Source of the DNA: UBA1172 sp002457135
GTDB lineage: Bacteria > Pseudomonadota > Alphaproteobacteria > Puniceispirillales > UBA1172
Assembly: GCA_965660935.1 (NCBI GenBank)
Contig: CBFIBR010000014.1
Location: forward strand, 1-53,391
Reading direction: 5' to 3'
DNA length: 53,391 nt
This document shows, one piece after another, positions 26,592-34,108 of this stretch. A model generated the notes under the pieces. That model made no database searches, was not told where the DNA came from, and saw nothing but the letters and a program-made list of their open reading frames with translations. Both the position numbers and the translations under genes were made by a program. Positions within the stretch are counted from its first letter, which is position 1. Each line of letters starts with the position of its first letter.

Positions 26592-27473
26592 ATGAACCCT
26601 GTTGAGCTGACCCCTGCCCTGGCTGCCCTGCCCTTTCCGGCGATTGATCCGGTGGCGATCTGCCTTGGCCCGCTGGCGGTGCGGTGGTATGCGCTGGCCT
26701 ATCTGGCGGGTATCCTGCTGGGCTGGTGGCTGCTGAAACGGCTGACGCGCGGCCCACAGGATGCGGTGGGGCATGCGCCGCTCGATGCCATGATCAACGC
26801 CGGTGTTATCGGGATCATTCTTGGCGGCAGGCTGATCTATGTGCTGTTCTACAATCTGCCGTATTTTCTGGAAAACCCCGTCCAGATCGTCATGGTCTGG
26901 AATGGCGGGATGGCTTTTCATGGCGGCTTTCTGGGGATGGTTGGCGCGATTCTATTCGTCTCACGCCAGCATAAAATCAACCCGGTTGCGCTCGGTGACC
27001 TGATCGCGCTGGTGGCCCCGATCGGGCTGTTTTTCGGCCGCATGGCCAATTTCATCAATGCCGAACTCTACGGCAGGGTGACTGATGCACCATGGGGCAT
27101 GGTTTTCAAATACCCGCCATGGAAAGAGGGTGGCCCCTGTTCGGTCAGTGATGCCCCGTGGGTTACGGTTCCGCCGGGTCTACCGCGCCATCCCAGCCAG
27201 CTCTATGAAGCCGGGCTGGAAGGGCTGGTTCTGTTTGCTGTTCTCTGGATCATCTATCGCCGGGGCGGGCGTTCCATCCCGGGCCTCATGACCGGTGTAT
27301 TTGTCATGGGGTATGGTCTGGCGCGAACGTTTGTTGAGTTTTTCCGTGAACCCGATGCTCAGCTCGGCTTTCTTGCCGGCGGCGTTACCATGGGCCAGAT
27401 GCTGTCAGGCCCGATGATCATCATCGGTGCGGTGATCATCATCAAGGCCATGCAGGCCCGCAAACCCAGATGA
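26592..27473 (+). CDS. lgt: Prolipoprotein diacylglyceryl transferase
   Basis: Inner-membrane enzyme that transfers diacylglycerol from phosphatidylglycerol to the lipobox cysteine of prolipoproteins. 293 aa with about seven hydrophobic segments. Signatures: GPLAVRWYALAYLAGIL, GGRLIYVLFYN, GMAFHGGFLG with the conserved His, GRMANFINAELYGR with the catalytic Arg, and LPRHPSQLYEAGLEGL. Its substrate phosphatidylglycerol depends on pgsA at 17.3 kb. The end overlaps the next gene by 4 nt (ATGA). Confidence 0.96.
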   Translation: MNPVELTPALAALPFPAIDPVAICLGPLAVRWYALAYLAGILLGWWLLKRLTRGPQDAVGHAPLDAMINAGVIGIILGGRLIYVLFYNLPYFLENPVQIVMVWNGGMAFHGGFLGMVGAILFVSRQHKINPVALGDLIALVAPIGLFFGRMANFINAELYGRVTDAPWGMVFKYPPWKEGGPCSVSDAPWVTVPPGLPRHPSQLYEAGLEGLVLFAVLWIIYRRGGRSIPGLMTGVFVMGYGLARTFVEFFREPDAQLGFLAGGVTMGQMLSGPMIIIGAVIIIKAMQARKPR

Positions 27474-28570
27474 CCCCGCTGCTGCCGCTGATCATTGATG
27501 AGATTGATAGCCAAGGCCCGATAGGCTTTGACCGTTATATGGAGCTTTGCCTGTGCCACCCGGAGCATGGCTACTATACCAGCGGTGACCCGCTTGGGCG
27601 TGATGGTGATTTCATCACAGCGCCTGAAATCTCCCAGATGTTTGGTGAGCTGATCGGCCTCTGGCTCCATGATCAGGCCTCACGCCAGAATCTTGACCGC
27701 CCTGCCCTTGCTGAACTGGGTCCCGGGCGAGGAACGCTGATGGCCGATGCCCTGCGTGCCTTATCCGCTGCCAGTGCCACGCCGGGGGGTGTACATCTGG
27801 TTGAAATCAGCCCCGCCCTGCGTGAACGGCAACGCGCAACCCTCAATCAATCCAACCCTGAGAATACCGCTGGCAACACCGCTGATAGCATCACCTGGCA
27901 CGATGCCATCACCACCCTTCCCGAAGAACCCCTGCTGATTATCGCCAATGAGTTTTTTGATGCCTTGCCGGTGCGCCGCTTTGTGGCGAGGGGTCAGCAC
28001 TGGCATGAAATCAGGGTCGGTCATGATAATGGCCAGCTGATCGAAATCATTGATGCCGCCCCTGCGGAACCTTTCCCCGGGCTTCCTTCTCAGGTTGATA
28101 CCCAGTCAGGGAATGTTAAGAGGCTGGAGTTCTGCCCCGCTGCCCCGATGATTGCCGATGCCCTGGCCAGTCACGTCAACCGGCATGGCGGTGTTGCGCT
28201 CATCATTGACTATGGCAGCGCGGGGCAGGCAGGCGATACCCTGCAATCGGTCCGCCAGCATCAGCGTCACGATGCGCTTGAGGCACCGGGGCAGGCTGAC
28301 CTTACGGCATGGGTGGATTTCAGCATCTTCACCCGCGCCGCTCAGGATCATGGCCTGGTGGCGGCAGGGCCGGTTGAACAGGGGGATTTCCTGCGTTCAG
28401 TCGGGCTTTACCAACGCGCTGAAAACCTTGCCCGCAATGCTGATCCCATCCAGCGGCGGCGGTTGCTGGCCGCGGTTGAACGCCTCAGCGGCTCGGCCCA
28501 TATGGGTTCAGCATTTAAGGTGATGGCGCTCCTGCCCGGCGGGGTGACTTTGCCAATAGCGGGTTTCTGA
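27470..28570 (+). CDS. SAM-dependent methyltransferase, NDUFAF7/MidA family
   Basis: 366 aa. Relative of mitochondrial NDUFAF7, which dimethylates an arginine on a complex I subunit during assembly. Shows GPIGFDRYMELCLCHPEHGYYTSGDPLGRDGDFITAPEIS in the N-terminal part, SAM motif I AELGPGRGTLMADALRAL, the LLIIANEFFDALPVRRF motif, and GGVALIIDYGSAG. Overlaps lgt by 4 nt and is followed 21 nt later by pgeF, an order common in Alphaproteobacteria. A role on bacterial complex I is inference. Confidence 0.92.
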   Translation: MTPLLPLIIDEIDSQGPIGFDRYMELCLCHPEHGYYTSGDPLGRDGDFITAPEISQMFGELIGLWLHDQASRQNLDRPALAELGPGRGTLMADALRALSAASATPGGVHLVEISPALRERQRATLNQSNPENTAGNTADSITWHDAITTLPEEPLLIIANEFFDALPVRRFVARGQHWHEIRVGHDNGQLIEIIDAAPAEPFPGLPSQVDTQSGNVKRLEFCPAAPMIADALASHVNRHGGVALIIDYGSAGQAGDTLQSVRQHQRHDALEAPGQADLTAWVDFSIFTRAAQDHGLVAAGPVEQGDFLRSVGLYQRAENLARNADPIQRRRLLAAVERLSGSAHMGSAFKVMALLPGGVTLPIAGF

Positions 28571-28591
28571 TGGCTATGGCATAATCCCGAA

Positions 28592-29359
28592 ATGATCGCT
28601 CAAACCCCGCCAATACTCAGCCATGATCTGCTTGAAACTGATGGCATTGCCCATGGTTTTTTCACGCGTCACGGCGGTATCAGTGACGGGGTTTACGGCA
28701 GCCTCAATGGCGGGCTGGGGTCAAACGACGATACCAGCAATGTTGAAACCAACAGGGCCGCCGCCGCTGCTACCCTGGGCGGGACAGCCGATGATATCAG
28801 GGGGCTTTATCAGGTCCATTCCGCCACCGCGCTGGTCGCCGATAATGGTCCCCGGCGGGAAGGTGATGCCCTCGTCACCGACAGGCCCGGGCTGGTTCTG
28901 ACCATCCTGACCGCGGATTGCGCCCCGGTGCTTTTCGCTGATCCTGAGGCAGGCGTGATCGGTGCTGCCCATGCTGGCTGGCGCGGTGCCGTCAAGGGCA
29001 TTATCGGCAGCACAATCGAACGGATGCAGTCGCTTGGTGCCAGTCTTGACCGTATTCGTGCCGTGATCGGCCCCACCATCCAGCAGGCATCCTATCAGGT
29101 CGGGCCAGACCTGCGGGATGAGGTCATCACCGCCTCCCCTTGGGCAGAGCCTTATTTCATCGATGATGACACCCCGAACCATTTTCGTTTTGACCTGCCG
29201 GGCTATGCGCTGAGCCAGCTGCAACAGGCGGGAATCACGGCGGCTTCCATGGCTGAGGATACCTATGCCGATGATCGTTTCTTCAGTCACCGCCGCGCCT
29301 GTCATCAAAATGCACCTGATGAGGGACGGTTGATGAGCATGATCAGGATAACCCCCTGA
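28592..29359 (+). CDS. pgeF: Purine nucleoside phosphorylase PgeF / laccase-domain (YfiH) protein
   Basis: 255 aa. Family enzymes phosphorolyse purine nucleosides using a zinc site; the E. coli protein also edits peptidoglycan precursors. Zinc and active-site motifs present: YQVHSATAL, LTADCAPVLFADP, and AAHAGWRGAVKGII. Start MIAQTPPILSHDLLE. The C-terminal segment DRFFSHRRACHQ matches the usual end of the family (FFSYRR). Confidence 0.94.
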   Translation: MIAQTPPILSHDLLETDGIAHGFFTRHGGISDGVYGSLNGGLGSNDDTSNVETNRAAAAATLGGTADDIRGLYQVHSATALVADNGPRREGDALVTDRPGLVLTILTADCAPVLFADPEAGVIGAAHAGWRGAVKGIIGSTIERMQSLGASLDRIRAVIGPTIQQASYQVGPDLRDEVITASPWAEPYFIDDDTPNHFRFDLPGYALSQLQQAGITAASMAEDTYADDRFFSHRRACHQNAPDEGRLMSMIRITP

Positions 29360-29404
29360 AACACCCCCAGGGACCAACACGGAACCCGCAAACAGGAGCG
29401 ATTG

Positions 29405-29473
29405 ATGCCCCATCTCTATATCTTCCTTGGCCTGTTTCTGCTTGGTCTGCTCGGCACCTGCATTATTGCTTAA
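29405..29473 (+). CDS. 22-residue hydrophobic small protein (candidate)
   Basis: An ATG at 29405 follows AGGAG (29394-29398) by 6 nt, a near-ideal ribosome-binding site. The 22-codon frame ends at TAA 29471-29473. After Met-Pro-His-Leu-Tyr the product is almost wholly hydrophobic (IFLGLFLLGLLG, then TCIIA), enough for one membrane span. It lies 45 nt after pgeF and 81 nt before prs, upstream of the likely prs promoter. I recognise no family. Chance is possible for a frame this short, but signal, composition and position together favour translation. Confidence 0.5.
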   Translation: MPHLYIFLGLFLLGLLGTCIIA

Positions 29474-29492
29474 CATAACTGTAACCTTGATC

Positions 29493-29521
29493 TTGCCCTC
29501 AACCGAGCAAATTGGTATTTA
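29493..29521 (+). promoter_or_regulatory. Possible prs promoter
   Basis: TTGCCC (29493-29498) and TATTTA (29516-29521) are 17 nt apart, with the prs ATG 33 nt downstream of the -10. Half-quality matches to the sigma-70 consensus, so only a candidate. Confidence 0.35.
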
Positions 29522-29554
29522 GGGTCGTCTTGGACAGCAGGGGAACTGCCCGTT

Positions 29555-30487
29555 ATGAAAATTCTGGCTTGCAATTCCAATCGTCCCCTTGCCGAAGCCA
29601 TTGCCGCCTATCTGGACAAGCCGCTCACCAAAGCTGATATCCGCCGTTTCGCCGATATGGAAGTTTTCGCTGAAATTCAGGAAAACGTCCGGGGTGAGGA
29701 TGTTTTCATCGTTCAGTCCACCTCCTACCCGGCCAACGATAACCTGATGGAACTGCTGGTCACGCTCGATGCGTTGAGGCGGGGTTCAGCCCGCCGCATC
29801 ACCGCGGTCATTCCCTATTATGGTTACGCCAGGCAGGACCGCAAATCCGGTCCCCGGACCCCGATTTCGGCCAAGCTGGTGGCCAACCTGATCACCTCAG
29901 CCGGGGCAGACCGGGTTCTGACCATTGATCTGCACGCTGACCAGATCCAGGGTTTCTTTGATATCCCGACCGATAATCTCTTTTCCGCCCCGGTGCTGAC
30001 CGATGATATCCGCAATCGCTATGGTGATGAACATCTGGTGGTTGTATCCCCTGATGTCGGCGGTGTTGTTCGTGCCAGGGCCGTGGCCAAACGGCTTGAG
30101 GCTGATCTGGCCATCATCGACAAACGCCGTGAACGCGCCGGTGTTTCCGAGGTCATGAACATCATTGGTGATGTCAAGGGCCGCCGCTGCATCATGGTCG
30201 ATGATATTGTCGATAGTGGCGGCACGCTCTGCAACGCGGCCCAGGCCCTGATGGATCAGGGCGCGGTATCGGTTGATGCCTATGTCACCCATGGGGTGCT
30301 TTCGGGCGGGGCTGTATCAAGGGTAGCGTCATCCCCCCTGACGTCGCTGGTCACCACAGACAGTATTCTGGCGACTGAGGCGATGCGGGTTGCGCGGAAT
30401 ATCCGCCAGCTTTCGGTTGCGCCCCTGCTTGGTGAAGCCATTCTCCGGATCAATCAGGAACGGTCGGTTTCCTCGCTCTTCAACTAG
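29555..30487 (+). CDS. prs: Ribose-phosphate pyrophosphokinase (PRPP synthetase)
   Basis: Makes PRPP from ribose 5-phosphate and ATP for purine, pyrimidine, histidine and tryptophan synthesis. 310 aa, class I length. Shows the MEVFAEIQENVRGEDVFIVQS region, YGYARQDRKSGPRTPISAKL, the divalent-metal/ATP segment TIDLHADQIQGFFDIP, and the PRPP-binding loop VDDIVDSGGTLC. Precedes rplY, the same order (prs-rplY-pth-ychF) seen in many Proteobacteria. Confidence 0.97.
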   Translation: MKILACNSNRPLAEAIAAYLDKPLTKADIRRFADMEVFAEIQENVRGEDVFIVQSTSYPANDNLMELLVTLDALRRGSARRITAVIPYYGYARQDRKSGPRTPISAKLVANLITSAGADRVLTIDLHADQIQGFFDIPTDNLFSAPVLTDDIRNRYGDEHLVVVSPDVGGVVRARAVAKRLEADLAIIDKRRERAGVSEVMNIIGDVKGRRCIMVDDIVDSGGTLCNAAQALMDQGAVSVDAYVTHGVLSGGAVSRVASSPLTSLVTTDSILATEAMRVARNIRQLSVAPLLGEAILRINQERSVSSLFN

Positions 30488-30542
30488 GCTGATTTTTTCC
30501 TTTCTTTTAGCAGTCTAACCTTGTAAAACTGCGGCTTCCAGA

Positions 30543-30607
30543 GACACGATCGTGTCCCGAAACCGGCCATGCACCCCTGGAGGCATGGCATTTTAATGGA
30601 GAGAACC
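30543..30607 (+). promoter_or_regulatory. Structured leader of rplY: 14-bp palindrome plus 7-bp hairpin
   Basis: GACACGATCGTGTC (30543-30556) is a perfect 14-bp palindrome. Ten nt on, GCCATGC (30566-30572) pairs with GCATGGC (30583-30589) around a 10-nt loop, just before the ribosome-binding GGAGAG and the rplY start. This could be a binding dyad plus an RNA hairpin. L25 binds 5S rRNA and autogenous control through a mimic in the leader is known in other bacteria, which makes the hairpin attractive. Confidence 0.5.
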
Positions 30608-31234
30608 ATGGCAGAAACCATGAAACTCAGCGCTATCAAGCGCGACCGGGCCGGTAAGGGGTCCGCCCGGGCGGCACGCAGAGACGGCCTTATTCCGGCC
30701 GTCATCTATGGTGACCGTAAAGAACCCCTCAGCATCACCCTTGATGCCAATACATTTCGCAAGCTGGTCAATCAGCCTGGTATCTTCAGGCAGATCCTGT
30801 CGATTGAGGTTGAAGGCAGCAGCACCGATGTGCTGCCCCGTGATATCCAGTTCCATCCCGTCACGGACATCCCGCTCCACGTTGATTTCCTGCGTGTTGC
30901 CAAGGATGCCAAGGTGACCGTGATGGTGGCGGTTGAATACATCAACGATGACAAGTCACCTGGCCTGAAAACCGGCGGCGTGCTGAACGTTGTCCGTTAC
31001 GAGGTTGAGGTTAACTCACCGGCCAACGCCATCCCTGAGAAATTCGTTATCGATCTCGAAGGCACTCAGGTTGGCGATTCCATCCATATCAGTGCCGTTA
31101 CCATGCCCGAAGGCGTGACCCCGACCATTACGGACCGGGATTTCACCGTCGCAACCATTGCCGCCCCGATGGGTGAAACGGTTGAAGAGGATACAGACGA
31201 AGAGGCCACTGAAGAGACCGAAGCCGAAGAATAA
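30608..31234 (+). CDS. rplY: 50S ribosomal protein L25/general stress protein Ctc
   Basis: 208 aa, the long form with a C-terminal domain beyond the 5S rRNA-binding domain. The N-terminal L25 domain has KRDRAGKGSARAARRDGLIPAVIYG and IPLHVDFLRVAKDAKVTV; the C-terminal TL5-type domain has GVLNVVRYEVEVNSPANAIP. The tail is very acidic (VEEDTDEEATEETEAEE). The start MAETMKLSAIKRD is chosen because GGAGAG ends 4 nt upstream; earlier ATGs at 30569 and 30596 are in frame. Confidence 0.95.
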   Translation: MAETMKLSAIKRDRAGKGSARAARRDGLIPAVIYGDRKEPLSITLDANTFRKLVNQPGIFRQILSIEVEGSSTDVLPRDIQFHPVTDIPLHVDFLRVAKDAKVTVMVAVEYINDDKSPGLKTGGVLNVVRYEVEVNSPANAIPEKFVIDLEGTQVGDSIHISAVTMPEGVTPTITDRDFTVATIAAPMGETVEEDTDEEATEETEAEE

Positions 31235-31274
31235 GTTTTCTTCGGACCACGGCCCTTGATGAAGGAACACGCCG

Positions 31275-31898
31275 ATGGTGATCATTGCAGGTCTTGGCAA
31301 TCCTGGCCCCGGCTATGCCGGGCACAGGCACAATGTCGGGTTCATGCTGCTTGACGCTATTGTTGAGCAGCATGGATTTTCCGGCTTCCGTGAAAAAGGC
31401 AGCAGTGCGATTGCCGAAGGCCGCCTGGGTGGCCAGAAGGCACTGCTGATCAAACCCCTCCTTTTCATGAACCGGTCCGGGCTTCCGGTCCGCGAGGTCC
31501 TCGATTTCTATAAGCTCGGCCCTGATGCGCTGACGGTTGCCCATGATGATATTGATCTCGCCCCCGGCAAGGTCAGGGTCAAGCTCGGCGGCGGCCATGG
31601 CGGCCATAACGGGTTAAGGGACATTGACCAGCACCTCGGGGCTGATTACAGGCGGCTGAGAATTGGCGTTGGCCGCTCACCGCATGAAACCCCGGGCAGG
31701 AAGCTGGTCGACAGCCATGTTCTGTCGGATTTCAGCCGTGATGAACACAGCTCCTGGCTGGATGACCTGATTGACTGCATGGCCCGTGAAATCGGCAGCC
31801 TTTACAGCGGCAATGATAATGATTTTGCCACCACCGTGGCCCGGCTCTGCCCTCCCCCAAAAGACAGCAACCCAACAGAGGCAACCTCAAAGGATTAG
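31275..31898 (+). CDS. pth: Peptidyl-tRNA hydrolase
   Basis: Recycles peptidyl-tRNA released from stalled ribosomes. 207 aa. Catalytic H19 in AGHRHNVGF, N9 in GLGNPG, N66 in LLFMNRSG, D91 in VAHDDIDL and N in GGHNGLRDI. AAGGA lies about 10 nt upstream of ATG. It lies 40 nt after rplY and 4 nt before ychF, so the genes probably form one operon. The last 15 residues are a hydrophilic extension. Confidence 0.96.
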   Translation: MVIIAGLGNPGPGYAGHRHNVGFMLLDAIVEQHGFSGFREKGSSAIAEGRLGGQKALLIKPLLFMNRSGLPVREVLDFYKLGPDALTVAHDDIDLAPGKVRVKLGGGHGGHNGLRDIDQHLGADYRRLRIGVGRSPHETPGRKLVDSHVLSDFSRDEHSSWLDDLIDCMAREIGSLYSGNDNDFATTVARLCPPPKDSNPTEATSKD

Positions 31899-31902
31899 GA
31901 TT

Positions 31903-33003
31903 ATGGGATTCAATTGCGGCATTGTCGGTCTGCCCAACGTCGGCAAGTCAACGCTTTTCAATGCTCTCACCGAAAGTGCCGCTGCTGATGCAGCCAACTA
32001 CCCGTTCTGCACCATCGAACCCAACACCGGCCGGGTGGCCGTGCCTGACCCGAGGCTGGAAAAACTGGCCGGGATTGCGACCTCACAGCAGGTGATCCCG
32101 ACCCAGCTTGAGTTTGTGGATATCGCCGGTCTTGTTCGCGGGGCCTCCAAGGGTGAGGGGCTGGGCAACCAGTTCCTCGCCAATATCAGGGAAGTCGATG
32201 CCATCATCCATGTGCTGCGGTGCTTTGATGATGACAACATCACCCATGTTGATGACAATGTTGATCCGGTGCGCGATGCCGAAACCGTTGAAACAGAGCT
32301 GATGCTGGCTGACCTCGATTCGGTTGAAAAGCGCATCACCAGCCTGACCAAGAAAGCCCGTGGCCAGGACAAGGAGGCCCAGGCCCTGCTGGTGACCATG
32401 GAAAAGCTCTATAAGGGGCTGTCGGATGGCCACCCTGCCCGGGCTGTGCCTGAGCTGAATGACACTGAACGCGCTGCCCTGCCCGCGCTCCAGCTGCTGA
32501 CCGCCAAGCCGGTACTTTATGCCTGCAATGTCGATGAGGATGCCGCCGCTTCGGGCAACGCCCATACCGAAAAGGTCAAGGCAAGGGCAGAGGCCGAGGG
32601 CGCAGGCATGGTCATCGTATCCGCCGCCATTGAAAGTGAGATAATTGCCCTCGCCGAGGATGAGAAAGCTGATTTTCTGGCTGATCTCGGGCTTGAGGAG
32701 GCTGGGCTTGCCCGCCTTATCCGCGCCGGCTACAGCCTGCTTGACCTGATCACCTTCTTCACCGCCGGCCCCAAGGAGGCACGGGCATGGACGGTCCGGC
32801 GCGGGTCAACCGCCCCCAACGCCGCCGGGGTTATCCATACCGATTTCGAACGCGGCTTCATCCGTGCCGAAACCATCACCTATGATGATTATGTCGCCTG
32901 TAATGGTGAGGTCGGGGCCAAGGAGGCTGGCAAGCTCAGGGTCGAAGGCTCGGAATACCTCGTCAAGGATGGCGATGTTTTCCACTTCCGTTTCAGCGTA
33001 TAG
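31903..33003 (+). CDS. ychF: Redox-regulated ATPase YchF (Obg-like)
   Basis: 366 aa from MGFNCGIVGLPNVGKSTLF, with AGGA upstream; the frame opens earlier inside pth but that is not coding. G1 is GLPNVGKS, G3 FVDIAGLVRGASKGEGLGNQ, and the G4 position reads CNVDE rather than NKxD, consistent with the ATP preference of the family. A central coiled-coil arm and the C-terminal TGS domain (DLITFFTAGPKEARAWTVRRG) follow. Thought to act in ribosome and stress-response biology. Its end overlaps the convergent CWC gene by 11 nt. Confidence 0.96.
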   Translation: MGFNCGIVGLPNVGKSTLFNALTESAAADAANYPFCTIEPNTGRVAVPDPRLEKLAGIATSQQVIPTQLEFVDIAGLVRGASKGEGLGNQFLANIREVDAIIHVLRCFDDDNITHVDDNVDPVRDAETVETELMLADLDSVEKRITSLTKKARGQDKEAQALLVTMEKLYKGLSDGHPARAVPELNDTERAALPALQLLTAKPVLYACNVDEDAAASGNAHTEKVKARAEAEGAGMVIVSAAIESEIIALAEDEKADFLADLGLEEAGLARLIRAGYSLLDLITFFTAGPKEARAWTVRRGSTAPNAAGVIHTDFERGFIRAETITYDDYVACNGEVGAKEAGKLRVEGSEYLVKDGDVFHFRFSV

Positions 33004-33214
33004 AGTTCTGCTGCCGGACGATGTTTCTCTTCTTACGCTGTTTGGTGATCTCTTTTGCCTTGCCGAGGGTCAGGCAATCGGGGCAGACGCATTTTCCCGC
33101 CAGATCATAACTGCCGCGCATATTCGGCAGGTTCATGCACCAGCATGACCGGTCAGGCGTGGAACCGCAGTTAAAGGTTGTCCCGCATTCATCGCAAACC
33201 AGCTTGCTCATCAT
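32993..33214 (-). CDS. Cysteine-rich CWC family protein
   Basis: 73 aa, starting MMSKLVCDECGTTFNCG; a longer in-frame start at 33268 adds 18 residues that overlap the terminator-flanking sequence. Cysteine pattern C-x2-C-x5-C, CWC, then C-x-C-x2-C (KCVCPDCLTLGKAKE) matches the small zinc-ribbon-like Cys_rich_CWC family of unknown function. The C-terminal tail is strongly basic (KQRKKRNIVRQQ), suggesting nucleic-acid contact. It is transcribed toward ychF, with which it overlaps by 11 nt. Confidence 0.8.
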   Translation of the reverse strand: MMSKLVCDECGTTFNCGSTPDRSCWCMNLPNMRGSYDLAGKCVCPDCLTLGKAKEITKQRKKRNIVRQQNSIR

Positions 33215-33279
33215 CCTGCCCCCTTGGTCAAAGGCCACTTTGGTAAAGACTGACGCAAAAATTCCCATAGCGCAAACAA

Positions 33280-33306
33280 AAAACCCGACCAGATTGGCCG
33301 GGTTTT
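33280..33306. terminator. Bidirectional rho-independent terminator (petC / ychF)
   Basis: AAAACCCGACCA (33280-33291) pairs with TGGCCGGGTTTT (33295-33306) with one A-C mismatch and a 3-nt loop. A-rich sequence (33275-33283) on one side and T-rich on the other mean it can work on both strands. It sits 22 nt after the petC stop, so it should end the petABC transcript; on the plus strand it could also end transcripts running on from ychF. Confidence 0.85.
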
Positions 33307-33328
33307 AAGTGTGTGATCTTAAAAAAAA

Positions 33329-34108
33329 TCAGGCTTTTTTCACATCAGACCAGATGTATTGCTTGGCCTTGTAGGATACAACGCACATCACGCTGAGGAA
33401 GATCAGCACGGCCAGGCCGGTCCGCTTCCGCTTTTCCATTTCAGGCTCAGAGGCCCAGGCCAGGAACGACACAACATCGGCTGCGTGCGCTTCAATGGAT
33501 GTGTCGCTGCCATCAGCATAGTCGACATCCTCACCATAGAGCGGGGCCGCCATGGCGATCATCTGACCGGCATAGGCCTCATTGTAGTGCATGCCTTCTG
33601 GCACATCCATTTCAGACGGGGCATCGGTGTAGCTGGTCAGCAGGCTGTAGATGTAGTTTGCGCCATTGGGGCGGGCCTTGACGATCAGCGACAGGTCCGG
33701 TGGATAGGCACCGCCATTGGCTGCACGGGCCGCATTCTCATTCGGGAAAGGCGATGGGTAACGGTCAGCTGGGATCGCTGCCCTTTCAAACATCTCACCT
33801 TCATCATTGGGGCCGTCCACAACCTCGTATTCAGCAGCAATCGCCTTGATTTCGTCTTCGTTATAACCAAGCTCGGCGAAATTGCGGAAGGAAATGAATT
33901 CAAGCCCGTGGCACCCTGAGCAGACTTCACGATAGACCTGGAAACCGCGCTGGAGCGAGGCCTGGTCAAAATAACCGAACGGCCCGCTGAAGCTCCAGTC
34001 ATGTTCGGTGATCTTGCCGCCGGCACCCGCCGCAAGGGCAGAGCCGGTGGCCATGATCATGCCAAGCCAGAGGCTTAAACCGAGGCTGAGTGTATTCAGT
34101 TTACGCAT
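33329..34108 (-). CDS. petC: Ubiquinol-cytochrome c reductase, cytochrome c1
   Basis: Heme c subunit of the bc1 complex, facing the periplasm. 259 aa from MRKLNTLSLGLSLWLG, preceded by GGGAGAAA. A cleavable signal peptide ends near ALAAGA. Heme attachment C63-S-G-C66-H67 in REVCSGCHGLEF; the axial Met is probably M186 in IAMAAPL. A C-terminal membrane anchor (RTGLAVLIFLSVMCVVSY) is followed by KAKQYIW. It overlaps petB by 8 nt. A terminator follows at 33280-33306. Confidence 0.95.
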   Translation of the reverse strand: MRKLNTLSLGLSLWLGMIMATGSALAAGAGGKITEHDWSFSGPFGYFDQASLQRGFQVYREVCSGCHGLEFISFRNFAELGYNEDEIKAIAAEYEVVDGPNDEGEMFERAAIPADRYPSPFPNENAARAANGGAYPPDLSLIVKARPNGANYIYSLLTSYTDAPSEMDVPEGMHYNEAYAGQMIAMAAPLYGEDVDYADGSDTSIEAHAADVVSFLAWASEPEMEKRKRTGLAVLIFLSVMCVVSYKAKQYIWSDVKKA

